Shown one piece after another: positions 26,901-35,600 of a stretch of 64,000 nt of DNA. Each line of letters begins with the position of its first letter. Positions within the stretch are counted from its first letter, which is position 1. The stretch spans positions 434,001-498,000 of the forward strand of contig NZ_KQ948550.1 in the NCBI RefSeq assembly GCF_001514125.1, read 5' to 3'. The notes under the pieces are model-generated. The model was not told where the DNA came from. It made no database searches and worked only from the letters and a program-made list of their open reading frames with translations. The position numbers were made by a program, and so were the translations under genes. This stretch comes from Streptomyces longwoodensis. GTDB lineage: Bacteria; Actinomycetota; Actinomycetes; Streptomycetales; Streptomycetaceae.

Positions 26901-28004
26901 AGGCAGGCGCAGGTCCTCGAAGCTCGCGCCCCGGTACAGGGCCTGGGAGGTGGCCAGGAGCCGGTGCCAGGTCAGGAACGTGGCGTCGAGGGCCTGTTCG
27001 CCCTCCTCCTTCTCGCGGGCGTCGAGGAGATCAAGTTCGTCGCTGATGCCGTATCCCATCGCGAAGAGGCGGCTCTGGGGCAGCAGTCCGCGTTCTTCGG
27101 CGAAGAGGAGGAAGACGACGCGCATCATGACGGTGACGGCGGCCTCGTAGACCTCGCCCCTTGCCGCCGGCAGCGGGTCAGGCTCGCCGCGTCGCTGTGC
27201 GTCCAGGGCGCCTTCGGACAGGGCTTGGACGATGAGTTCGACGGCGCGGCGGACCTGGGTGCCGAGTGCTTCGGTGATCTTCTCGGCGGCGGTGACGGAC
27301 TCGCCGAAGAGTTCCGTCAGTCGGTCCTGTTGTTTGCCGCCTACCAGGCGGCGGCGCTGGAGGAGTTCGATGAAGGCGTTGCGGGTCTGGGGCTCTTCGA
27401 TCCAGGTCTGTGCGTCGACGATGCCGGAGGCGACCATGGTCTGGGGGCGGGCGCTGACGATCGCCCACCAGCGGCCGTCAGTAACGACGCCGATGGGGAC
27501 GCCGGAGGCGCGCAGCAGCTCTTCCATGCGATCGATGGGGCTGGCCGACCAGCCGTCGGTGAGCGGGTCGCGCAGGGAGTCCGTGGGGTCGGTGATCAGG
27601 ACGAGGGCGCCGGTGGTGTCGCCGTAGACGAAGGCTCCGTCGGCGCGCACGGTGACGGTGTAGTCGGGTGAGCGGACCTCGGCGGCGGCTGGGGCGGGCA
27701 CGGTGTAGGAGGCGCCCCAGCGCAGGCCCTGGCGCAGGACGAGGTCGACCCAGGTGTCGCGGGCCTCGCGGTACAGGGCGAGAGCGGCTTCGTCGCCCGG
27801 GCGCTCGTCCCAGTTCTCCCATGCCTTCTCGAAGGCGGGCTTGGCGTCCTTGATGGCGTCGAGCGCCCGGGAGTCGGGCTGGGGGATGCCCTGAGGGTAG
27901 ACGCGTTCTAGGGCGGGAACGGCGAGGAAGGGGCCGTCGGCGTCGACGAGTTCGAGCCAGGCGCGGTGCAGGGCGGCGGCGGTCGGGGGGTAGCGGCGGC
28001 TCAT
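23961..28004 (-). CDS. drmMI: Class 1 DISARM adenine methyltransferase DrmMI (PglX-like)
   Basis: A 1,347-residue Eco57I/PglX-type N6-adenine DNA methyltransferase that marks host DNA as self. The AdoMet-binding motif is IADIACGSGAFLVAA near residue 618, and the catalytic NPPF lies near 877 (VIGNPPFLGGQ). A long N-terminal region and a C-terminal target-recognition part flank the core. Presence of this adenine enzyme with DrmD, instead of the cytosine enzyme DrmMII, defines class 1. Start and stop overlap both neighbours by four bases. The downstream part has somewhat lower GC around 24.4-25.3 kb, consistent with exchange of the recognition region. Confidence 0.93.
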   Translation of the reverse strand: MSRRYPPTAAALHRAWLELVDADGPFLAVPALERVYPQGIPQPDSRALDAIKDAKPAFEKAWENWDERPGDEAALALYREARDTWVDLVLRQGLRWGASYTVPAPAAAEVRSPDYTVTVRADGAFVYGDTTGALVLITDPTDSLRDPLTDGWSASPIDRMEELLRASGVPIGVVTDGRWWAIVSARPQTMVASGIVDAQTWIEEPQTRNAFIELLQRRRLVGGKQQDRLTELFGESVTAAEKITEALGTQVRRAVELIVQALSEGALDAQRRGEPDPLPAARGEVYEAAVTVMMRVVFLLFAEERGLLPQSRLFAMGYGISDELDLLDAREKEEGEQALDATFLTWHRLLATSQALYRGASFEDLRLPEYGGSLFDPARFPFLTACDSQDTLAITVSDRVMLEVLRAVQIAQLPGGARRISFSDIDVEQIGYIYEGLLGYSCEPVEEIIVGLTGSAGSEPEIPLAALEELSQAKRSETALADAILSWIKQHQPAAKPSSKAALTKALKTADTLDDTEIALRDVTDDPELRDRLRPYIGIIRRDLRNRPLVVEPSGVLLVETPSRASAGAHYTPRSLAEEVVRYALEPLVYSPGPHQTADQDGWRPIDSDQILDLRIADIACGSGAFLVAAARYLADRLVEAWQRQGEARGRTPHDLHVHAIRTVVATCLYGADINGMAVEMCKLSLWLVSLDPKLPFSFVDDKVLHGNALLGLTNADQLRRLHIDPAAAGNQLSIFALDVDDILDQASRLRRQLATEVDDSDPQRSAATKRRQWRRYQELTAQLADVADGVTAAGLRWGGKPGKVLRAAYEDLRIAVEKAYPADGGDADRAMLDGIQEAGLTPTVTTDYERWKPLHWILAVPDVMERGGFHAVIGNPPFLGGQKLTGLMGTNVRDWFVNTLAGGRKGSADLVAYFFLRAHGLLTKHGGLGLIATNTVAQGDTRQVGLDQLFSKGFTITRAIQSRSWPAASANLEYAAVWGSRAGINPEVPRIIAEIEGDIEVERISTLLEPGGRVGGDPKRLTENTGLAFQGCNVLGAGFVLEPDEAAALIEADPRNKEVVFPYPDGKKDINGSPTLEASRWVIDFNDRSEQEAQTYELPYQRILERVKPERARNRNRQRREIWWRFTRNAPAMREAIRDLDEMLTIVLVSSTVMPMRVSAKQVISHKMAVFATDSYVDQAVLSSSIHQLWAIKYGATMRSDVNYSPSDVFLTFPRPRVQGALDEVGRTLNDVRREIMLRRALNLTKLYNLVNDRAISDSADPDVARLREIHAEVDRAVMAAYGWDDVSLGHGFYTYRQMERWTVSPTARVEILDRLLEENHRRAASQGDVSPTDDNEATEEEEGDE

Positions 28005-31000
28005 GCCTTGACCATTCCGTTCTTCGCGTCTTCGGGGCTGAGGGCGAACACGACCGCGGCGGCGGATACGTAGGGCTTGATATCGCTGTAGCGTTCCAGG
28101 ATCGAGGCGATCTCGCGTGCCTCCTCGTCGTCCAGGCTGTCGAGACGCTCGTTCATGTGGTGCAGGTCCCGGCGTCGCTGCTTCTGCTGGTCGTCGGTGA
28201 ACAGCAGCTCTTCCTCGGCGCGGATCTCCTGCTCCAGGCGGTCACGGGACTCGCGCAGGTTGAGCCGGAAGGCGCCGAAGATCTCGTGGGCGCGCTTGAT
28301 GTCGGCTTCCCGGCGCTGGGTGAGTGCCTCGGTGACCTTCTCCTGTCGGCTGGCGCTCTTGCGTTCCATTGCGGTCAGCAGGCGTGTGCGCAGCCGGGAG
28401 CCGTCGTCGTTCCACTGCTCGGCGAGGTGTGCACGTACTTTCTCATCGGCGAGGAGCAGATCGGCAGCGTCGAGGGTCTTGTCGAGGACCTGTTCGACCT
28501 TGGACTCGGCAAGGGCCTGACCGCGCAGCCGGACGCCCGTCAGGAACACCTCCTCGTGCAGACGCAACCCGCCGCGTCCGACCAGGACGAGCCGGGAGAC
28601 GGCGGCGACACATGACTCAGGAAGGCCGGGGGCGATGACGGCGGTGACCCGGTGCACCGGGGAGTCCGTGCTGAACAACGCGGAGCGTAGGGTGCGGGTG
28701 GCGCGCTGCATGAGGGCGTGCCCAAGGTGGATGTGGACCAGGTCCGTGCGGTGTTGCGCAGCCTCGTCGTCGAAGGTGATGGGGCGCGGGACGCCAGGCT
28801 CGAGGCGGGTGTCCAGGCCACGCAGGGCGGGCTGCCAGGGGCGGCTGAGGTTCGGGATCTCGAAGACCTGTGCTTCGGTACGGTCGTCGCCGATCTCGAT
28901 GAGCGGGGGCTGCGAGGTCAGCGTGAGCGCCGTGTCCACCACCCGGCGGGCGTTTGCGGGCGTGAGATGCATGGCGGCCTTGCTCTCGTGGTACGTCTCC
29001 GAGAGCTTGGTGAGCTGGCGGTTCAGCTCCATTCCGCCGGCCAGCACGCGGGTAATCACCTCGTTGCCGTCGTCCGGCGCTGTTAGCCGGGCCTTGCGCA
29101 CCGTCCGGGTGGGGGCGAAGTGTTCCTGCACCTCGGCATCGATGACCTGGTTGACCTTGCCGAGGTCCTTGGTGGCCTGCCCGACCTTGGTCGCGATGAT
29201 CCCCATGAACTTCATGTCCGCGTCGTACGTCGTGGAGCTGGAGACCGGCACGAAGTGGAAAATCTCCGGGTGTTTGGTCTGCCCGTACCGGTCGATGCGG
29301 CCGATGCGCTGCTCCAGGCGGGACGGGTTGAAGGGGATGTCGAAGTTGACCAGGCGGTGGCAGTGGGTCTGCAGGTCGATGCCCTCGCCGGCGGAGTCGG
29401 TGGCGAGCAGGATGCGGACCGGGTGCTTGTCCGGGCTCTCGGTGAACCGGGCGCGGATCTTCTCCCGCTCCTCGGTCGGGGTCGAGCCCTGGATGACCTC
29501 CAGTACGTGGTTGTAGCCGCGCTGCCGCAGGACGCGCTCGATCCATTCGAGGGTGGCCGCGTACTCCGTGAAAACCACGACACGTTCATTGGTCCAGTGG
29601 ATGCCGTCCGGCCGGCAGACTGCGGCGAGGAAGTTCAGGAGTTCTTCCAGCCGGGAGTCCGGCTTGTGCTCATAGCGGCGCCCCCACTCGATGAGCGAGG
29701 CGATCTCGCTGCTGGTGGCCGCGACCAGGGGGTCCGAGCCCTTGGAGTGGCGCAGCGCGGTGAACTCGGGGTGTTCGGCCGCGCCCTCCTCCTCGTCGGA
29801 CTGGCCGCTGCCCAGCACCTCTGTGTAGTACTGGTCTTCGTCGTCCATCCGAAGCTGCCGGTCGCCGCCGTCCGCGCCCTCGTACAGCTCAAGGGTGCGG
29901 GCAAAGGACCACGGGCTGGACAGGAACCGCTTCTTCAGCAGCATCGCGACGATGTCGCCGCCCGAGCCCTTACCGTTCGCCCGGGCACTGTCGGCCAGCA
30001 GCCGCTCCAACTTTGCGAACTGCTGCTGCTCCTCCTCGGACGGCGTGAAGGGAAGGGGCTTCACCTGCCGGGTCTTGAATCCCTTGTCCGGCAGATCGGT
30101 CTTCAGCCACCGCACCATCACCTCCTTCAGCGCCTGTTCGTCGATGCTCGCGCCGCGGGTGAACCGGCGACCGTCGATCATCTCCAGGAGGGCGGTGAAG
30201 GACTCCGAATAGCCGTTGTGCGGCGTCGCGCTAAGGAACAGTCTGTGCTCGCACGCCTCGGCGAGCCGCATCGTCGCCGTCGTCCGCTTGCTGTCGACCG
30301 CGTATCCGCGCTGCCCCGGCGCCGTCGTCGGGCTGGCCGGCGCCACATGGTGCGCTTCGTCGACCACCAGCACGTCGAACGCGTACCGCTTGGCCGTGCC
30401 CGCGCTGCGCACATCGGCCAGCACGTCGCGCAGCAGGCGCTGTGCCCGCAGTGACGGCAGCCACGCCATGCTCACGATCACGCGCGGAAAGAGCCGGAAC
30501 GGGTTGGCGTTCAGCCCGTGGCTCCGCCGCACTTTCGCCATCAGCTCGCTGTTGACGATGACGAAGTCGAGGCCGAACTTCTCCCGCATCTCGTCCTGCC
30601 ACTTCAGCGACAGGCTCGGCGGACACACGATCACCACGGATCGTGCACGGTGCCTCAGCAGCAGCTCCTGCACGACAAGCCCGGCCTCGATGGTCTTGCC
30701 CAGGCCGACGTCGTCGGCGAGCAGCAGGTTCGTACGCGAAGACTGAAGGGCCCGGCTCAGCGGCACCAGCTGGTACGCCTCCACGTTCGCGCCGCTGCGG
30801 AAGGGGGCCTGGTAGGAGTTCGCGTCCGCCGAGGTGACCGCACCCCAGCGGACGGCGTCCACGAACGCGGCGAGGGTGTTCGGGTCATCGAACGCTTCCG
30901 CCCGCACAGTCTCCGGAAGGCCCTGGTTCGGGGCGAGGGTGTGCCCGACCTCCAGCTCCCAGACCACCGTCAGCTCTTGCCCGAGCCTGTCCTCGTCCAG

Positions 31001-31318
31001 CGACTGCAGGCTGACCACATGGGTAAGTCCCGGCATGCCCTCGTCTGCGGGGCTACGAGGAAGGCCCTGCTTCTGGATATCGGACACGGCCCAGGTGGAG
31101 CCCCGCACCTTGACGACCTGTCCCGGCTCCGGGACCGGCGGAACGGCCGCCGTATTCGGGGTGCTGCTCGCCGATCCCTGCGGATACTCCGTCGCCGTCG
31201 CCACCTGGGCAGACTCCTTCACCAATGCCGTCACTTCCGGAGCGTAACCACCCAGGCACATGGGGATAGCATCAGGCCGCAGGGGGTCACAGAAACACCA
31301 GTATCTCCGACCTGGCAA
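28001..31318 (-). CDS. drmD: DISARM SNF2-family helicase DrmD
   Basis: A SNF2/RapA-like ATPase specific to class 1 DISARM. Walker A is ADDVGLGKTIEAGL near residue 206, DEAH-type VVDEAHH near 322 and motif VI QRIGRIDRYGQ near 676. The last 250 residues are strongly helical, with charged coiled-coil text. It is first in the operon, followed by drmMI with an ATGA overlap. The start is uncertain: the first 19-28 residues have no good ribosome binding site, and translation may begin at the ATG at 31261 or GTG at 31234. The rest is unambiguous. Confidence 0.92.
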   Translation of the reverse strand: MPGRRYWCFCDPLRPDAIPMCLGGYAPEVTALVKESAQVATATEYPQGSASSTPNTAAVPPVPEPGQVVKVRGSTWAVSDIQKQGLPRSPADEGMPGLTHVVSLQSLDEDRLGQELTVVWELEVGHTLAPNQGLPETVRAEAFDDPNTLAAFVDAVRWGAVTSADANSYQAPFRSGANVEAYQLVPLSRALQSSRTNLLLADDVGLGKTIEAGLVVQELLLRHRARSVVIVCPPSLSLKWQDEMREKFGLDFVIVNSELMAKVRRSHGLNANPFRLFPRVIVSMAWLPSLRAQRLLRDVLADVRSAGTAKRYAFDVLVVDEAHHVAPASPTTAPGQRGYAVDSKRTTATMRLAEACEHRLFLSATPHNGYSESFTALLEMIDGRRFTRGASIDEQALKEVMVRWLKTDLPDKGFKTRQVKPLPFTPSEEEQQQFAKLERLLADSARANGKGSGGDIVAMLLKKRFLSSPWSFARTLELYEGADGGDRQLRMDDEDQYYTEVLGSGQSDEEEGAAEHPEFTALRHSKGSDPLVAATSSEIASLIEWGRRYEHKPDSRLEELLNFLAAVCRPDGIHWTNERVVVFTEYAATLEWIERVLRQRGYNHVLEVIQGSTPTEEREKIRARFTESPDKHPVRILLATDSAGEGIDLQTHCHRLVNFDIPFNPSRLEQRIGRIDRYGQTKHPEIFHFVPVSSSTTYDADMKFMGIIATKVGQATKDLGKVNQVIDAEVQEHFAPTRTVRKARLTAPDDGNEVITRVLAGGMELNRQLTKLSETYHESKAAMHLTPANARRVVDTALTLTSQPPLIEIGDDRTEAQVFEIPNLSRPWQPALRGLDTRLEPGVPRPITFDDEAAQHRTDLVHIHLGHALMQRATRTLRSALFSTDSPVHRVTAVIAPGLPESCVAAVSRLVLVGRGGLRLHEEVFLTGVRLRGQALAESKVEQVLDKTLDAADLLLADEKVRAHLAEQWNDDGSRLRTRLLTAMERKSASRQEKVTEALTQRREADIKRAHEIFGAFRLNLRESRDRLEQEIRAEEELLFTDDQQKQRRRDLHHMNERLDSLDDEEAREIASILERYSDIKPYVSAAAVVFALSPEDAKNGMVKA

Positions 31319-31573
31319 CGGCCCGCTGCAAGTCCTCGGGACTCGCGGACACCGTGGTCAGCGGATTACGGAAGGGTCGTCTTGGCGAGGGCTCGTCAGT
31401 GCGGGCTTCCGCCCGCACCTCCGCGCGATCTCGACCAAGACACACTCGGGCTGGGTCCCCCTGCTGGAATAGATGCCTCCCTGCCCTCGATCGTCACTTT
31501 CTATCCCTCACCCGTGGGGCGGGACCTCCGGTGGTGTACGCCGCCGGGGTCGGCGGCGGCCGTCAACGGGATG

Positions 31574-32635
31574 TCAAGTGCGCCAACTGGAGTCGACGGA
31601 GAGCTGGTTGCGGTTGGTCGCTTCCTGCGCGAGGCGCTGGCCGGCAGTGAGTAGATCGTGGGCCTGTGTGGACAGGGGCGGCGGCAGCCAGGCAGTGAGC
31701 GTCTCGGCATGGTCGTCGGCAACGAGAGCGGAGGGCGTGGGGGTGTGGCCGAGGAGGAGTCGGTAGAGGTCAGTTGCCGGTGCGATCGGGGGCAGGCCGT
31801 GCTGGAGGGCGGTGAGGGACGCGCGAGCAGGGATGGCCAGGCCGTCGGCGTCGAGGTCGCCGTAGTAGAGAATGCGGTGGATGCCGGAGAGTTCTGTGAG
31901 GCGGCTGACGGAGGCTTCGAAGGAACGTCCGGCTCCGAAGGCGACGAACCGGGTGCGGCCGGGCTGCTTGGAGAGCAGGTCGTGGAGTGTGGCGTAGGTG
32001 TCGCTGTTCTCCACCACTAGAAGGGTGTCGCCGTCGCCGACTTGGTGGTGGGCGAGCGGGGGCGGCTGGCGGTAGGTGGCCAGCTGATCGAGGGTGAGGC
32101 GCCCGGGGGCGAACAGCGCGCCGGAGATGAGGGCGTCGAGACGTTTCTCGTCGCGGAAGATCTCGTAGGACCGCTCGCGCAGCGGGATTGGCGTATGCCG
32201 TTCGGGGGCGTTGCTGCTGTCCCGGAACCAGCGGTTGCATGCCAGGAGGTCCTCGGTCTGTGCGGCGGTGAGACGGGCGGTGTAGGCCCAGTCGAGTTCC
32301 GGGCGCCACGAGACGGGTTCACGCGGTGCACGCGGCGTCGCCTGGGTGGTGGCGGGCAGGCGTACTTGTTCGGGCAGGCGTGGTCGGCCGGCGTCCCAGT
32401 GGGCTCTGCTGGTGGGCAGGTTGAGGAGGCGGTGGTCGGCGAGTTCGTGCAGGAGTGTGGCGAGCGCGGTGCGCGCGTGCTCGCCACTGGCCAGGCCGGG
32501 CAGGGCTGCGGTGAATGCTTCGACGAGGGTGGCGCGGGACACGGTGGCCTTCTCGGCCCGGGCCTGCAGCGCGGCGCTGAGGCTGGCCGCCGCGGGTGAC
32601 AGTGGCGGGAGCGGAGGGGGAGAACCGGCGGTCAT
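31574..32635 (-). CDS. jetD: Wadjet protein JetD (TOPRIM-fold nuclease subunit)
   Basis: A 353-residue protein carrying the JetD/DUF2220-type C-terminal TOPRIM fold: VVENSDTYATL near 235 (the Glu), then RILYYGDLDADGL near 275 (the D-x-D) and a further acidic helix. JetD cuts circular DNA after the SMC motor has looped it. The ATG at 32635 forms an ATGA overlap with the jetC stop, so the longer frame is rejected. It ends the operon. Confidence 0.92.
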   Translation of the reverse strand: MTAGSPPPLPPLSPAAASLSAALQARAEKATVSRATLVEAFTAALPGLASGEHARTALATLLHELADHRLLNLPTSRAHWDAGRPRLPEQVRLPATTQATPRAPREPVSWRPELDWAYTARLTAAQTEDLLACNRWFRDSSNAPERHTPIPLRERSYEIFRDEKRLDALISGALFAPGRLTLDQLATYRQPPPLAHHQVGDGDTLLVVENSDTYATLHDLLSKQPGRTRFVAFGAGRSFEASVSRLTELSGIHRILYYGDLDADGLAIPARASLTALQHGLPPIAPATDLYRLLLGHTPTPSALVADDHAETLTAWLPPPLSTQAHDLLTAGQRLAQEATNRNQLSVDSSWRT

Positions 32636-35600
32636 TGAGCGGGGGTCTCCTTCGTGTACAGGCGTGCGGAGTGGAGGTAGCCGGACGGGACGGCGGCGCT
32701 GTCGTCGGGGACGATGCGAGGGGAGGGGACGAGGGCGTGGCGGATGCGCTCGTCGAGGCGGATCAGGGAGAGGCCGGCGCGGGCTTCGGCGTCGTTGCGC
32801 AGCGGGATGCACATCGGGAAGCGGGCGGTGACCTCCTCGTCGCTCAGGCCGGTGGTGTAGATGAGCTGGATGCCGAGGGCGGCGGCCATCTCGAACTGGA
32901 GGTCGACGAGGTAGGTGGCGTTGGCGCGGCCGATGGGGTTGTCCAGGAGCAGGAGCCCGCCGTTGCGGGTGCGGCTGCGGGGGCCGGGCGAGGTGCGCAG
33001 TGCGGCCAGGGCGCAGTAGAGGAGGATGGCGCCGGTGAGTTCCTGACCGCCGGAGAAGGTGGTGCCCATCTTCTCCACGGGCACGCGGGTGATCCGCTGG
33101 GCGGCGTTGGGCTTCATGACCTCGGCGGTGAATCCGCGCGGTACGGCCTCCTTGAGGCAGCGCAGGACGACGTCGATGCCTTTGAGTTTGCGGGTGCGGG
33201 GGTTTTGGGCGAGGGCGTCGACGGTTTCGCGCATCGAGGCGGCGAGGGTCTGCTGGTCGGGTTTCTTGTAGCGGATGGTGAGGAATTTCTGTCCGGCCCA
33301 CGGGGCGTCGCCGTCTGGGAAGGCGGAGAAGCGGCTGGCCTGGTCGAGGCGGTGCAGGAGATCGGTGACGTGGGCGCCGAGCTGGGAGGCGAGGGCGTCG
33401 CGGGTCTTGGCCATGGCATCCAGGTCGCTGGTCAGTGCGGCGATGCGGGAGCCGAGCGCCTGGGTCCAGTTCTCGGCCAGGGCGGGGATCTTCGCGCCGC
33501 CCAAGGCGGAGATCTGCGTGCGCAGCGGGATGTCGAGTCCTTCGAAGCGGACGTCGGCGGCTTCCTCTTTGAGGCGGCTGACGCCGGTTTCCAGAGCGCG
33601 GTCGGCGTCGCGGGCAGCCTGGTGGCAGGTGCGGTATTCCTCGGCGGCCTGCCGGGCCTCTGTCTCGGCAGCCTCGGCGGTGCCCGGATAGGGCTCTGCG
33701 GCGGCGGGAAGGTCGAGACCGTGAGCGGCGCTTTCCAGGCGCGGCAGGACGGACCGGAACGCCGCAAGGTCGCGGCTGCTGTTGGCCTGGCTGCGGCGGG
33801 CGCCGTTGTAGCGTTCGGACGCGGCGCGCTCCGTGGTACGGGCTTCCTCCAGCTCCTGTCCCGCGCGGGCACTCAGGGCGGTGGCATCCTCCAGGGTGGC
33901 CGGCGTCCAGGCGGCGGCCTCCTCGCCGGTCAGCGGTGCTGCCGCGGCGGCGGACTTAAGGTGGTCGGTGCGGATCTTCAGCTCGCTCTCCTTGTCACGC
34001 AGTGCGTTGAGCCGTTCGTCGAGGTCGGTGAGCTGTCCGGCCACGTCGCGCAGGATGGCGTGGCGTTGGACCTCGTCGGTGGCCCGCGGGTCCGCGCTGA
34101 ACTTCTGGGCGAGCGCCTGAATCGGCCCGGGCACCTGGTTCCATTCCCTCTGGCACGTCAGAAGGTGTTCTTCGGCGCGGGCGGCGCGCTGCTGCTGGTC
34201 TTCCCCGACCTGGACGGCGCGCAGCTCGTCCAGGGCCTGTTCGTAGCGGTGCTTGAGCACGGGGAGAGGCTCGTGCGGTGTGTCGGGTTCGATAGCCGCG
34301 TCGCCGCCGGGCGGGGCGGGGACGGCCCGACGGCTCTCGGCATGGCTGTCGGCCTCCTGCCGGGCGGCTTCGATGGCCTGGGCGCGGCGCAGCAGCTCCG
34401 CTTCGGCCCGCTTGCACGCGGCACGCAGATCGTCGGCTTCGGTCCGCCACTCCTGGCACTGCGCGGTCAGGGCGGAGATGCGGTCGCGGGCCTGGCCGGC
34501 CTCGGTCTCGGCGTCGGCCAGTTGCCGGAGGACGTGCAGGGCGCGCTGGGCTTGACCGGCCCGGTCGACGAGGTCCTCGTACGCCTGCTCCGCCTCGTGT
34601 AGGGCGGCGTCGTGACCCTCGGCCGCGTTGCGGGCCTCCTGGGCGGCGGTCTCGGACGCGGCGGCGGTGGTTTGCAGGTCGTTCAGCTGGGCGAGGCGGT
34701 CGGGGACGGGCATCTGCGCGCAGGCTTCTAGCCAGTTGGCGAGGTGGCGCTCCAGCTCTCGGGCCTCCGCCAGGCGCGCATTGAGGTCTTGCAGTTGGCG
34801 GGTGGCGGCCGTGATGCGCGCGGTGACCTCGCCTCGTTCGCGTTCGGCGGCGTCTTCGTCGTGCAGGGTGGGAGAGGGCTCGATTACGAAGCGGTCGTCG
34901 TCGCAGGAGCCCGGGCGCAGCAGGCGCTCGCCGGTGCCCACGGTGACGGCGGTGGCCGGGAGGGGGCGGGTTTGTTCCATGTGGCGGCGAGCGGCGTCCA
35001 GGCCGTCGGCGCCACCCACGATGATCCCGCCGACCAGGTCGGGGTGCGCGCGGATGACCTGGGGGTGGGCGTCGGCGGGCACGTTGTCGTGCATCCACCG
35101 CCAGCCGGGCCAGGCCGAGATGCCGTGCGTGACAAGGTCCTCACACAGGCGCCGCACGGCAGCGCTGGCCGGGTGCAGGCCCCCGCTCGTATCGAGCACG
35201 TCGAGCAGGTCCTGGTCCTCGCGCAGGCCGAGGCGGGTCCCGGTGAGCGTGGTCTCCAGGTTCGCGATGCGGCGTCCGGCGGTCTCCCCCAGCACGGTGG
35301 CATGTTCATGGAGCCATTCCAACGCGTCGGAGGCGCGCAGCTCGTCGGGCGTGGCTTCGAGGAGGTCGGCGCACAGCGGCAGGGACTGGATCGCTGTGGC
35401 CTGCTTGCGCAGCCGGTCGGTCTGGGCGAGCGCCGCATCAGCCGCGGCACGGTCGGACAGCGCCTGCCGCTGCGTGTCGGCCAGGTGCCGGTGCGCATGG
35501 TCCCGCCCGGTGCGGGCAGTCTGACGTGCTTGTTTGGCCTCGTCCATGAGCTGGTCGAGGTGGCGGGTGTGCGCCTCGGCGCGGGCCGCGGCGTCCCCGG

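Noticed and set aside
31319..31573. Small gene between DISARM and Wadjet
   Set aside because: Open frames there are shadows without start signals; the gap is probably only the leader of drmD.
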